A stretch of 64,000 bases of DNA from Profundibacter sp033851955 (GTDB lineage: Bacteria > Pseudomonadota > Alphaproteobacteria > Rhodobacterales > Rhodobacteraceae). Both the position numbers and the translations under genes were made by a program. The stretch is taken from the NCBI GenBank assembly GCA_033851955.1, contig JAWSVK010000009.1, positions 1 to 64,000 on the forward strand, given 5' to 3'. Positions 1 through 8,296 of this stretch are shown piece by piece. The notes below the pieces were generated by a model. That model worked only from the letters and a program-made list of their open reading frames with translations, was not told the DNA's origin and made no database searches. Each line of letters opens with the position of its first letter. Position 1 is the first letter of the stretch.

Positions 1-1
1 T

Positions 2-67
2 CGAACAACTAGGACCACCTCTGTGCTAAAAGAGGCACCACAGTTCTTCGCGAGCCAAAAGCCATGA
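2..67 (+). pseudogene. IS3 orfA C-terminal tail (partial)
   Basis: The frame starting at base 2 ends in residues VLKEAPQFFASQKP and a TGA at 65-67, the usual kind of C-terminus of the small IS3 helix-turn-helix protein OrfA. The TGA overlaps an ATG at 64, the normal position of the orfB start in this family. Only about 21 codons are in the window, so the state of the rest of orfA is unknown. Confidence 0.55.
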
Positions 68-996
68 GGCTTAAGTTTATTCACTGCCCGGCAGGGCATG
101 CTTGCATGCACGAGAGGGGAAGAAAATGGGGCTATGCTGCCGACCGACCGTTTGTGCAAAATTATGAATGTCTGCCCGCGTGGATATCACGCCTACCGAC
201 CTCGTCCAATCAGCCGGGGCCAGCGCAAAGATATGGTTTTGCTTGCTCATATCCGTGAGCAGCACCGCCTGAGCTTGAACAGTTATGGTCGTCCGCGAGT
301 GACAGAAGAGTTGAAAGAACTGGACCTAGAAGTTGGGCATCGCCGCATCGGGCGTTTGATGTACCAGAATGGTATAATCGTCATCAGAACCCGTAAATAC
401 GAGGTGACGGCAGACAGCAATCACAAGTTCAACATCGAGCCCAATTTGCTAAATCGAGAGATCACGGCGTTAACGTCCAGTCAAAAATGGGTGGTCGACA
501 TAAGTTATATCTGGAAGCAAGAGGGCTGGCTATATTTGGCCGTGGTTCTGGGCCTGCATTCTCGACGTGTGGACGGCTGGGCCCCCTCTCACCGATACTG
601 CGTATTGACTGCCGGTCAATGGTCAGAAATCGGATGAAACGCGATCTTGCGGTCCGGGCGCTGAATATGGCAATCGCCTTGCGCAGAGCTGCCAAAGGCT
701 GCGTCCATCATTCTGACCGTGGCAGCCAATATTGTTCTCATGATTATCAGAAAATCCTGCGCAAACACGGGTTCAAAGTATCGATGAGCGGCAAGGGGGA
801 TTTTTATGATAACGCTGCGATGGAAACCTTCTTTAATGCCTTCAAAGCAGAACTGATCTGGCGGCACTCTTGGAAAACCCGTCGCATTATAGATGTGGCC
901 ATCTTCGAATACATAAATGGTTTTTATTACCCGCGCTGCTGACATTCAGCACTGAGCTGGAAAAGCCCATTGGTTTTCGAACGAATGGTGGCTTAA
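64..996 (+). pseudogene. IS3-family transposase OrfB, multiply disrupted
   Basis: OrfB is the DDE integrase-like transposase of IS3 elements. The pieces in order are an N-terminal start MRLKFIH at 64; a frame change by about 115 into the conserved region around SYGRPRVTEEL and QKWVVDISYIW; a second break near 585-618, where about 40 extra bases separate residues GWA from VRNRMKRDL; and the segment with HHSDRGSQY and the catalytic-Glu region GKGDFYDNAAMETFF. A TGA at 940-942 stands where an Arg codon is expected in NGFYYPRRRHSAL, and the expected tail HSALSWKSPLVFERMVA continues in frame to a TAA at 994-996. These lesions make it a pseudogene. Confidence 0.85.
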
Positions 997-1421
997 ACGA
1001 GCACTTGCAGTGGCACGAAATCGGGACAAGTCTCGGCGTTTTCTACACCGCAAGTTCGTCGCATAATGAAACTAACCAGCTGAGCTAAGACCCGCCTAAG
1101 CTATGTGACCCCTGGATCTAAAACTCTGATGGCGGACAATGCTGTATAGATTCGGGCTGGGTGAACTTTGGTCTTTGAGGGTTCGGTTGATTTAGAGCGG
1201 ATTTGTTCTAAATATGGATTTCCGCAAGATAGCCTTTGACGATTTCAGGAAATTTTCCATCATCTAAGTTAGATAACGGTCTATTTTCCGGTTTGTCAAA
1301 AATTACGTTGGCTTATCCGTGGGAAGCAAAACGTAACACATCAAGAATCGAGCCTGACAGATTGAAGGACATGTTGCGCAACGAAAATACAGTCCGAAAA
1401 TTCACCTGTCCGCACGTCTGA
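997..1421. other. Non-coding stretch between IS remnant and fliI
   Basis: I see no gene here. An open frame at 1236-1421 has no recognisable domain and no ribosome-binding site. Two short inverted repeats are present: ATTTAGA/TCTAAAT at 1190-1213 and the perfect palindrome ATCTAAGTTAGAT at 1262-1274. Neither has a T-run. The sequence may be leftover flanking DNA from the IS event. Confidence 0.5.
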
Positions 1422-2759
1422 TCAGGCCGGTTCAGGTTCCTTTGCTTTGTTGAATAGGCATTCCGCCAAATGAAGAAAACTCGCGTCTGTGTTGTCTGGT
1501 TCGGCGCGGGCCAAAAAGGCATCGAGTTTTGGCCAAACCTTGATGGCCGCGTCGATCATCGGGTCTGATCCGGCCGAATATAGCCCTGCTTGGATCATCA
1601 TTTCGGCCCGATCGTAAGCTCCTAACAAACGACGGGTCTGGCTGATCAGCTCGTTTTCCTCAACCGTGGCGGCGGCAGGCAGACTGCGCGACACTGAGCG
1701 CAGCAAATCAATCGCCGGAAACCGCCCGCGCTCAGCGATGCTGCGATCCATCACCACATGTCCATCCAGCACCCCGCGCAAAATGTCGGCCACAGGTTCC
1801 TCCATGTCAGAGCCTGCAACCAGCACGCTGAACACGGCTGTGATGTCGCCCACATCATCGGTGCCAGGACCGGCGCGTTCGCAGAGCGACATAATCATAT
1901 GTGACGTCGAGGGCGGATAACCGCGTAATGACGCGACCTCGCCCGAGGCCAGTGCCACTTCGCGGTGGGCCTCAGCAAAGCGGGTGATGGAATCGGCCAG
2001 TAGTAACACGTGCAAGCCTTGGTCACGGAAATGTTCCGCCACGGCCATCGCGGTCCAAGCGCAGCGGCGACGCACCAGCGGCGATTGGTCCGACGTGGCT
2101 GCCACTACGACAGCACGCTTCATCCCCTCGGGGCCAAGCACATGATCAACGAACTCACGCACCTCGCGGCCCCGTTCGCCAATCAAGGCGATAACCACGA
2201 CGTCGGCGGTGACACCACGGGCAAAGTCGGCCAGCAGGGTGGATTTCCCAACCCCTGATCCGGCAAACAGCCCAATCCGTTGACCGCGGACAATGGGCAG
2301 TAAGGTGTTGAAAATAGCCACGCCAGTTTCAAGACGCGCGCCCAAAGGACGCCGTTCTGTCGCCTTTGGCGGCGCGGCCCGCATAGGGCGTGCGGCGAAC
2401 CCCCGTAAAAGAGTACGCCCATCTAAGGGATTGCCCGATGGGTCAATCACCCGCCCAATCCAGTTGCTGTCAGGCGCGATGGTCGCCGCGCCCAGAAGAG
2501 TGACGCGATCGCCGATCACCACCCCTTCGGCAGAACGATCCGGAAGAATCACCACTTCGCCACGGGTTAACTGTAAAACTTCACCGCCCATCGTGACCCC
2601 GCCGCGCCGCGTTATGCGGACTTGGTCGCCTAGGCTTGCCGTGGTCGACAACCCTTTAACTGTAAGGGTTCCGCGTCCGATTTCGACCACGCGACCCACG
2701 TTATACACGGGGTTTATTGCTGCGATTTCAGCGTGCAAACATTCCATTTCTGCAACCAT
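1422..2759 (-). CDS. fliI: Flagellum-specific ATP synthase FliI
   Basis: FliI is the hexameric cytoplasmic ATPase of the flagellar type III export gate and helps unfold and deliver export substrates with FliH. The 445-residue product has the F1-beta-like fold signatures: a Walker A segment GLFAGSGVGKST at about residues 163-174 and the PSTSHMIMSLCERAG stretch of the ATPase core. The ATG at 2759 is chosen over an upstream TTG at 2789 because AGGAG lies at a suitable distance before it. The gene is divergent from flgB with an 89-base shared promoter region. No fliH is adjacent in the window. Confidence 0.95.
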   Translation of the reverse strand: MVAEMECLHAEIAAINPVYNVGRVVEIGRGTLTVKGLSTTASLGDQVRITRRGGVTMGGEVLQLTRGEVVILPDRSAEGVVIGDRVTLLGAATIAPDSNWIGRVIDPSGNPLDGRTLLRGFAARPMRAAPPKATERRPLGARLETGVAIFNTLLPIVRGQRIGLFAGSGVGKSTLLADFARGVTADVVVIALIGERGREVREFVDHVLGPEGMKRAVVVAATSDQSPLVRRRCAWTAMAVAEHFRDQGLHVLLLADSITRFAEAHREVALASGEVASLRGYPPSTSHMIMSLCERAGPGTDDVGDITAVFSVLVAGSDMEEPVADILRGVLDGHVVMDRSIAERGRFPAIDLLRSVSRSLPAAATVEENELISQTRRLLGAYDRAEMMIQAGLYSAGSDPMIDAAIKVWPKLDAFLARAEPDNTDASFLHLAECLFNKAKEPEPA

Positions 2760-2810
2760 GACCGGATTCTCCTGTTTTGGCTCTGACAACCTTTTCTAAA
2801 GGAATCACGG

Positions 2811-2825
2811 TTAAGCATTGGTTGA
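2811..2825 (+). promoter_or_regulatory. CtrA-like site in the fliI/flgB divergent region
   Basis: The sequence TTAA-gcattgg-TTGA differs by one base from the alphaproteobacterial CtrA consensus TTAA-N7-TTAA. It lies between the divergent fliI and flgB starts, 23 bases before the flgB ATG. CtrA is known to control flagellar genes in Rhodobacterales; the site itself is an inference from one motif. Confidence 0.35.
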
Positions 2826-2848
2826 AATTACTCGAGGGAGAAGCCCCG

Positions 2849-3238
2849 ATGTTTGAAAAACTAGAGATATTCCAAATGGCAGGCGCTATGGCCAGCCATG
2901 CGGCATCGCGCCAGTCAATGGTTGCGCAAAATATCGCACAGGCAGATACGCCGGGCTATAAGGCCCGCGATCTGGCCTCCTTTGCGGACACTTATAAAGA
3001 TCAGAGCGGCGGGATGAAAATCCGCGCCACACGGTCAGGGCACCTTATGGGGTCCAGCGCCTATTCATCCACGCCGCGTGTGATTGCAGGTGCAGGCAGC
3101 GAATCGCCGAACGGCAACAATGTGTCGCTTGAAGGCGAAATGATGAAATCCACTGAAATCAGCGGCGAACACAGGCGTGCACTGGCGATTTATCAGTCGT
3201 CGCTTGGCATTATACGCGCCAGTCTTGGCCGCAGGTAA
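2849..3238 (+). CDS. flgB: Flagellar basal-body rod protein FlgB
   Basis: FlgB is a proximal rod subunit exported by the flagellar type III system. The 129-residue product carries the N-terminal rod/hook signature NIAQADTPGYKARD at about residues 28-41 and a C-terminal coiled segment with the usual EMMKSTEISGEHRRAL pattern. The ATG at 2849 follows GAGGGAG and matches the family N-terminus (MFEKLEIFQMA); the longer TTG-initiated frame from 2777 adds residues unlike the family. It opens a plus-strand operon running to the fliL-like gene. Confidence 0.93.
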   Translation: MFEKLEIFQMAGAMASHAASRQSMVAQNIAQADTPGYKARDLASFADTYKDQSGGMKIRATRSGHLMGSSAYSSTPRVIAGAGSESPNGNNVSLEGEMMKSTEISGEHRRALAIYQSSLGIIRASLGRR

Positions 3239-3250
3239 GGAGAACGTATC

Positions 3251-3643
3251 ATGAGTGATCTGATGAGAATTCGCGCATTGGCGACCAGTGGGATGGAGGC
3301 ACAAGCCGCCCGTCTGCGCCATGTTTCAGAGAATATTGCCAACACAGATACCCCTGGCTACCACCGTAAAACGGCTTCCTTCGAGGATGTTGTGGTTCAG
3401 GGGCAACGCACGGGGGGTGTTCAAATTGGTCAGGTGGATTTTGACCGGTCTGAGCTGTCACGGGTCTTTGATCCAGGGCACCCGCTTGCGGACGAGAGTG
3501 GTCATTATGATGGATCGAACGTCGATCTGATGATCGAAATTGCTGACGCGCGCGAAGCGCAGCGCAGCTATGAGGCGAACCTCAAAATGTTTGATCAGGC
3601 CCGACAAATGTCGACCAGCCTGCTCGAACTCTTGCGTAGATAG
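3251..3643 (+). CDS. flgC: Flagellar basal-body rod protein FlgC
   Basis: FlgC is a second proximal rod subunit. The 130-residue product shows the rod motif ENIANTDTPGYHRK at residues 27-40, the NVDLMIEIADAREAQRSYEANLKMFD segment (here split for length: NVDLMIEIADAR and EAQRSYEANLKM) and the leucine-rich C-terminal helix of the family. It starts 12 bases after flgB, behind a clear AAGGAG. FlgB, FlgC, FlgF and FlgG polymerise end to end to form the rod. Confidence 0.93.
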   Translation: MSDLMRIRALATSGMEAQAARLRHVSENIANTDTPGYHRKTASFEDVVVQGQRTGGVQIGQVDFDRSELSRVFDPGHPLADESGHYDGSNVDLMIEIADAREAQRSYEANLKMFDQARQMSTSLLELLRR

Positions 3644-3656
3644 AAGGTGATCTAAA

Positions 3657-3950
3657 ATGGATATTAAATCCTCACTCGCAGCCCAGCAATATGCAGCAAC
3701 CCGCCCCGCGACAGCGCCAAAGCCTGACGCGGGAACGGGGGGGCTGGGCGCTTTCGGCCAAGCCGCAGCAGATTTTGCCAGCACGTTGCAACAGGGCGAA
3801 GATGTCGCCAAGGCGGCGATGACCGGCGGGGCGGATCCGCATGCACTGGTGACCGCGTTGGCGCAGTCAGAGTTGGCCATTGAGACCGCCGTCACTGTGC
3901 GTGACAAGGTGGTTGAGGCCTATCAAGAAATCCTGAGGATGCCTGTCTGA
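3657..3950 (+). CDS. fliE: Flagellar hook-basal body complex protein FliE
   Basis: FliE joins the MS ring to the rod and is the first substrate exported. The 97-residue protein matches FliE length and pattern: a variable Pro/Ala-rich N-terminus, then a helical region with DPHALVTALAQSELAIETAV and the conserved C-terminal VRDKVVEAYQEILRMPV. It begins 13 bases after flgC, and its TGA shares one base with the fliQ start codon, so the two are probably translationally coupled. Confidence 0.92.
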   Translation: MDIKSSLAAQQYAATRPATAPKPDAGTGGLGAFGQAAADFASTLQQGEDVAKAAMTGGADPHALVTALAQSELAIETAVTVRDKVVEAYQEILRMPV

Positions 3951-4216
3951 TGGATGACCTCATTTTCTTTGACACTCTGCGACAGGGCCTATGGATTGCG
4001 GTGGTGATTTCGCTGCCAATTCTGGTGGTGGCGTTGATCACCGGTCTGACGGTTGGCCTGTTTCAGGCACTGACGTCGATTCAGGAAATGACCCTAACGT
4101 TTGTGCCCAAATTGGCGGCGATCCTGGCGGTGTTTTGGGTGTCGATGAGCTTCATGACTGAAACGCTGGTTTCGTTTTTTACCCACACCATCATCCCCCT
4201 GATCATAGGAGCGTAG
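3950..4216 (+). CDS. fliQ: Flagellar biosynthetic protein FliQ
   Basis: FliQ is a small membrane protein of the export gate (FliP5-FliQ4-FliR1) at the centre of the basal body. The 88-residue sequence has two hydrophobic helices, about residues 14-38 and 52-74, separated by the conserved loop QALTSIQEMTLTFVPKLAA. The start overlaps the fliE stop by one base (TGATG). fliP and fliR are not in this window. Confidence 0.93.
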   Translation: MDDLIFFDTLRQGLWIAVVISLPILVVALITGLTVGLFQALTSIQEMTLTFVPKLAAILAVFWVSMSFMTETLVSFFTHTIIPLIIGA

Positions 4217-4218
4217 AT

Positions 4219-4935
4219 ATGGACAATGCCGGATACACAACGCTGACAAGGCAAGCCGGATTGCTGCGTGAAATGCAGACGGTTGCGAACAATCTTGCCA
4301 ACCTGTCGACCACCGGTTTTCGCAAAGAGGGTGTGATTTTTGCCGAACACGTCAAGGCGCTAGACGGCAAAGAAAGTTCGCTCTCGATGGCGACGGCGAA
4401 TGTGCGGCTGACGATGCAACAGCAGGGTACTTTGACCCAGACCAACGGTGATTTCGACTTTGCCATTGAGGGCGAAGGATTCTTTATGATCGAAACACCT
4501 GATGGCCAGATGCTTAGCCGGGCGGGCAGTTTTACCCCGAATGCAGAAGGCGAATTGGTGACACCAGATGGATACCGTTTGCTCGACGGCGGCGGGGCGC
4601 CGATTTTCATTCCCCCTGACGCACGCTCTATTGCGGTTTCCGCTGATGGAACCTTGAGCGCTGACGGTATCCCGCAGACACAAATTAGCCTGTTCACCCC
4701 TGTCGATCCCACCGATTTAACCCGTCAAAACGGTGTCCGGTTTTCGGTAAAAGGCGAGGTCGAGCCTGTTGAAGGGGCAAGCATCATGCAAGGCTTCGTT
4801 GAAGACTCTAACGTGAATCCGGTGATCGAAATTGCCCGCATGATCGAGGTCCAGCACGCCTATGAGCTGGGGCAAAGTTTTATGGATAAAGAGGACGAGC
4901 GCATTCGCGGCGTCCTTAAGACCCTTGGTCGATAG
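4219..4935 (+). CDS. flgF: Flagellar basal-body rod protein FlgF
   Basis: FlgF is a rod protein of the FlgE/F/G family. The 238-residue product has the N-terminal motif NNLANLSTTGFRK at residues 24-36, the central FAIEGEGFFMIETPDG domain and the C-terminal EIARMIEVQHAYELGQSFMDKEDERIR helix (EIARMIEVQHAYE onward). It is shorter than FlgG, as usual for FlgF. It starts 2 bases after fliQ; the operon spacing here is very tight. Confidence 0.9.
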   Translation: MDNAGYTTLTRQAGLLREMQTVANNLANLSTTGFRKEGVIFAEHVKALDGKESSLSMATANVRLTMQQQGTLTQTNGDFDFAIEGEGFFMIETPDGQMLSRAGSFTPNAEGELVTPDGYRLLDGGGAPIFIPPDARSIAVSADGTLSADGIPQTQISLFTPVDPTDLTRQNGVRFSVKGEVEPVEGASIMQGFVEDSNVNPVIEIARMIEVQHAYELGQSFMDKEDERIRGVLKTLGR

Positions 4936-4955
4936 ATAGTAAAAGGAGAGCCAAA

Positions 4956-5741
4956 ATGCGCGCCCTGAAAATTGCCGCCACCGGGATGTCTGCCCAACAA
5001 ATGCGAGTTGAGGTGATTTCAAACAACCTCGCTAATATGAGCACAACAGGGTACAACGCCCGCCGAGCCGAATTTGCTGATCTGCATTACCAGCAGGCCA
5101 CTCGAGCCGGTACGATTAATGCTGCCGACGGAACTGTGCTGCCAACAGGCGTGCAATTGGGTCTGGGGGTGCGACCGTCCTCTGTCACTGTGCAACTTTC
5201 ACAAGGCTCATTGGCCGCTACTGGTGGTGATTTGGACATGGCGATCGAGGGGGCGGGGTATCTTGAAGTCACCCTGCCATCAGGCCTGTCAGGATACACC
5301 CGTGATGGGGCGTTAAAACGATCGGCTGATGGGTTGATTGTGAACTCGGAAGGTTATCCCGTCGTCCCCGATGTCACGATCCCGGCGGACGCCCGCAGTA
5401 TCGCCGTTAATGCCGAAGGCGAAGTCTACGCCTATTTCAATGATCGGGTGGAGCCTGAACTTTTGGGTCAGTTCACCCTTGCAACCTTCACCAACCCAAA
5501 GGGTATGGAAGCCATCGGCAGCAACCTGTTCCTGGAAACCTCTGCCTCGGGCCCTGCGCTTGTCAGTACACCTGGTGAAGATGGTTTGGGCGTGTTGCGC
5601 CAAGGATACCTAGAGGCTTCGTCAGTTGACGCCGTGCGTGAAATCACCGAACTGATCGAAGCCCAACGCGGATATGAATTGAATGCCAAAGTCATCTCTG
5701 CCGCCGATCAAATGCTCGGCGCGACCACGCAGATCCGATGA
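4956..5741 (+). CDS. flgG: Flagellar distal rod protein FlgG
   Basis: FlgG forms the distal rod. The 261-residue length is typical. The N-terminal MRALKIAATGMSAQQ, the motif SNNLANMSTTGYNARRAEF, the central GAGYLEV region and the C-terminal EASSVDAVREITELIEAQRG are all FlgG signatures. AAAAGGAG precedes the start. The stop TGA overlaps the ATG of flgA by four bases, suggesting coupled translation with the P-ring chaperone. Confidence 0.95.
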   Translation: MRALKIAATGMSAQQMRVEVISNNLANMSTTGYNARRAEFADLHYQQATRAGTINAADGTVLPTGVQLGLGVRPSSVTVQLSQGSLAATGGDLDMAIEGAGYLEVTLPSGLSGYTRDGALKRSADGLIVNSEGYPVVPDVTIPADARSIAVNAEGEVYAYFNDRVEPELLGQFTLATFTNPKGMEAIGSNLFLETSASGPALVSTPGEDGLGVLRQGYLEASSVDAVREITELIEAQRGYELNAKVISAADQMLGATTQIR

Positions 5742-6160
5742 TGGTGAAATTTTTCATCATATTAGCCGTGCTTTTCGCCAACACAGCGCTGGCCGATACC
5801 GTCGTGGCCGCACGCACATTGCGCAGCCATACGATCATCGGGCTAGAGGATGTTTTGGCCAAAGATGTGGTGGTCGACGGCGCATTTGAGCGGGTTGCAA
5901 ATGTCATCGGGCAAGAAGCGCGCGTGACTCTATACGCTGGCCGTCCGATCAGGTTTGAAGATATCGGACCGGCCTCAATTATTGAACGAAACCAGATCGT
6001 TATGTTGGTTTTTCAGCGCGGTGGGTTGCGCATAATGGCAGATGCAAGGGCGCTGGGTCGTGGCGGAGTCGGCGATTTGATCAGGGTAATGAACCTGACC
6101 TCCCGTACCACAGTTTCCGGAATAATCGGTGCAGATGGCACCGTTACAGTTAACCGATAA
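5738..6160 (+). CDS. flgA: Flagellar P-ring assembly protein FlgA
   Basis: FlgA is a periplasmic chaperone for FlgI polymerisation into the P ring. The 140-residue precursor has a short signal peptide (MMVKFFIILAVLFANTALA, cleavage likely before DT) followed by an SAF-type domain with TLYAGRPIRFEDI and the C-terminal VMNLTSRTTVSGIIGADGTV. It is a short-form FlgA lacking the long N-terminal domain of enterobacterial homologues, as is common in alphaproteobacteria. The first ATG (5738) overlaps the flgG stop. Confidence 0.88.
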   Translation: MMVKFFIILAVLFANTALADTVVAARTLRSHTIIGLEDVLAKDVVVDGAFERVANVIGQEARVTLYAGRPIRFEDIGPASIIERNQIVMLVFQRGGLRIMADARALGRGGVGDLIRVMNLTSRTTVSGIIGADGTVTVNR

Positions 6161-6184
6161 TCATTGCTACAAAGGATCTATTTC

Positions 6185-6919
6185 ATGAAACGTTACTTCC
6201 CAATACCATTCTTCGCCGCACTGTTTTTTGCAGCCGGTTGTGGCGGTCTGGCAGAGGTCGGAAAGGTACCGGCCATGTCGCCAATACAAGGCTCAAATGA
6301 GCATTATGCGATGACAACAACGCCGTTGCCTCAAACGGTCGAGCGGCAATTGCCGTCCGACCCCGCATCCTTGTGGGATTCCGGCCGGCAATCATTACTT
6401 GGCGATCGGCGTGCGGTACAACGCGGCGACATTCTAACGGTTATCATTGAAATTGACGATAAGGCCGAGATTTCAAACTCCACAGCGCGCAATCGAAATG
6501 GGTCTGAAGCAGCTGGTCTGCCAAACCTGTTGGGCATACCGCAACGCATAAATGAAAAGCTTCCTGACGGCGCGACGATGGACGAAATGTTCGCCAGCAA
6601 TTCGTCCAGTACGTTTGCTGGTGACGGGTCAGTTCGTCGCAAAGAAAAATTGACGCTAAAAGTCGCCGCTACGGTTGTTGATGTTTTGCAAAACGGTGTG
6701 TTGTCCATTCAAGGGTCACAAGAGGTCAGGGTCAATTTTGAAGTTCGCGAGCTGTTGATCTCTGGCTATGTGCGGCCCGAGGACATTTCGCGCCAAAACC
6801 AAATTACATATGAAAAAATTGCGTCGGCGCGGATTTCATATGGCGGTCGAGGGCAGATTTCATCGGCACAACAACCCCGATATGGTCAGCAAGTGGCCGA
6901 CATTTTATTGCCATTCTAG
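6185..6919 (+). CDS. flgH: Flagellar L-ring lipoprotein FlgH
   Basis: FlgH forms the outer-membrane L ring around the rod. The 244-residue precursor has a lipoprotein signal with lipobox FFAAGC, cleavage expected before the Cys near residue 19. Conserved blocks include SLWDSGRQSLLGDRRAVQRGDILTV (SLWDSGRQSLLGDRRA onward) and the C-terminal SYGGRGQISSAQQPRYGQQ. The ATG at 6185 is preferred because it gives a proper signal sequence and follows AAGGA; the frame stays open to 6164. Confidence 0.93.
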   Translation: MKRYFPIPFFAALFFAAGCGGLAEVGKVPAMSPIQGSNEHYAMTTTPLPQTVERQLPSDPASLWDSGRQSLLGDRRAVQRGDILTVIIEIDDKAEISNSTARNRNGSEAAGLPNLLGIPQRINEKLPDGATMDEMFASNSSSTFAGDGSVRRKEKLTLKVAATVVDVLQNGVLSIQGSQEVRVNFEVRELLISGYVRPEDISRQNQITYEKIASARISYGGRGQISSAQQPRYGQQVADILLPF

Positions 6920-6929
6920 CGAGGTCAAC

Positions 6930-7430
6930 ATGGGTAAGATACTTCCAATTCTATTCGCAATAATTGGTGTCGGAGCAGGCATCGGGGCAGGTGTGATGCT
7001 AAAGCCGGAACCGGTTGATTTGAGCGAAGCGCCGGTTTGCCGTCCTGCGTCCGAGGGGGAGCATGTCGAAGTAGCGCATGAGCCTGAGGAAGAGGATATC
7101 GAAACGCTGGCGGAATACGTCAAAATGAACAATCAATTCGTTATTCCAGTGGTAGAAGACGGGAAAATGGCGGCTCTTGTGGTGCTGTCGATCAGTCTGG
7201 AAGTGACCGCTGGTGGCAAGGAGGCAACTTTTCAACGAGAGCCGAAGTTGAGGGATGCATTCAACCAAGTGCTGTTTGATCATGCAAACGCAGGCGGTTT
7301 TCACGGCACTTTTACCAGCAGCAACAAAATGACGGTGCTGCGTGATTCCCTATATGAAATCGCTGTAAAAGTAGCGGGGCCAGTGGTGAAAGACGTGCTG
7401 ATTGCAGAAATAGTGCGCCAAGATGTTTAG
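6930..7430 (+). CDS. fliL: FliL-family flagellar basal body-associated protein
   Basis: FliL proteins are single-pass inner-membrane proteins around the stator. This 166-residue product has one N-terminal membrane helix (residues 4-23), an acidic linker rich in E (HEPEEEDIETLAEY) and a periplasmic domain with QFVIPVVEDGKMAALVVLSISLE (first residues QFVIPVVEDGKM) typical of FliL. The ATG at 6930, shortly after the flgH stop, was chosen because residues upstream in the open frame are antiparallel coding of flgH. FliL itself is often elsewhere in Rhodobacterales, so this may be a paralogue; the symbol is tentative. Confidence 0.7.
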   Translation: MGKILPILFAIIGVGAGIGAGVMLKPEPVDLSEAPVCRPASEGEHVEVAHEPEEEDIETLAEYVKMNNQFVIPVVEDGKMAALVVLSISLEVTAGGKEATFQREPKLRDAFNQVLFDHANAGGFHGTFTSSNKMTVLRDSLYEIAVKVAGPVVKDVLIAEIVRQDV

Positions 7431-8296
7431 GTCGTTTTGGTATGAGCGCGCCACAAGGTAAACAGCCCCGCCATTACCACAACGGCACTGCCAACGGCCA
7501 CGTTCGGGCGTAAGGTTTCGTCAAAAATCAAAATGCCGATCGTCGAGGCAAAGACCAATTGGAGATAAGCGAATGGTTGCACGGCGCTGGCCTCGGCCAA
7601 CTCATAGCACTTGATCAAGAGCCAATGACCTAGAACGCCTGTCACACAAAGTGCTGCCATCCAAAGCCAGTCAGATTGGACCATCGGTTCCAAGTTGAGT
7701 AAACCAATTGCCGTGATACCGACAGCACCGACAGTACCTGTCCAAAAGAAACTGGTTGCGGCACTGTCACGGCGGGCCGCAAAGCGGGTTAACAGGCCAT
7801 AGAGCGCGAACATAAAGGCAGCGACCAGCGGAATGATTGCAGCAGGTTGAAAAACGGTGATGCCCGGTTGCAAGATTATCAACACACCCACAAACCCGAT
7901 ACCTACTGCTGTCCATCGTCGCCACCCAACAGATTCTCCCAAAATAGGACCGGATAGGGCCGCAATCAACAATGGATAACAGATAAAAATGGCATGGGTT
8001 TCGATAAGGCCCAGCCGCACGAAAGCCTCAACTGTGACTGCAATTTCCGCGACCAGCAACAGGGCACGAAAAGCTTGTAGAAGTGGTTGCTTTGTATGGG
8101 CGGCGGCACGGATGCCGCCTTTGCTGCGAGACGCGAGACTGATCACAAAAGCGGCAAAAAACCAATAGCGGATCATCAGCACCATATAGACGTTATATTC
8201 TCCGGCAAGATGACGCGAGATGCCGTCCTGCACTGAAAATACAAGCGTGGTGGCGATCATCAACCAAATTCCGAGACGATTGTTTTGTTGGGTCAC
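7427..8296 (-). CDS. EamA/DMT-family transporter
   Basis: This 289-residue protein has about ten hydrophobic segments arranged as two repeats, with EamA-type features such as GPILGESVGWRRWTAVGIGF and a second-half FDETLRPNVAVGSAVV. The family exports metabolites, but no substrate can be read from sequence. The start is taken as GTG at 8296, which forms a GTGA overlap with the mnmD stop, pointing to coupled translation. The longer frame to 8467 only reads through mnmD. It converges with the fliL-like gene by four bases. Confidence 0.85.
   Translation of the reverse strand: MTQQNNRLGIWLMIATTLVFSVQDGISRHLAGEYNVYMVLMIRYWFFAAFVISLASRSKGGIRAAAHTKQPLLQAFRALLLVAEIAVTVEAFVRLGLIETHAIFICYPLLIAALSGPILGESVGWRRWTAVGIGFVGVLIILQPGITVFQPAAIIPLVAAFMFALYGLLTRFAARRDSAATSFFWTGTVGAVGITAIGLLNLEPMVQSDWLWMAALCVTGVLGHWLLIKCYELAEASAVQPFAYLQLVFASTIGILIFDETLRPNVAVGSAVVVMAGLFTLWRAHTKTT

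Larger units (their letters stand above)
1..1110 (+). mobile_element. Degenerate IS3-family insertion sequence, left end outside the window
   Basis: The stretch holds the tail of an orfA-type reading frame followed by a broken orfB transposase that has the IS3 DDE integrase motifs. The right boundary is approximate: the transposase ends at 996 and about 100 bases of non-coding sequence follow, but no matching terminal inverted repeat can be shown because the left end is missing. The element has several frame-breaking changes and cannot encode an intact transposase. It lies just downstream of the 3' end of fliI, at the edge of the flagellar cluster. Confidence 0.75.

Noticed and set aside
1236..1421. 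61-codon plus-strand frame between the IS remnant and fliI
   Set aside because: No ribosome-binding site, no domain, and it runs to the 3' end of the convergent fliI gene.
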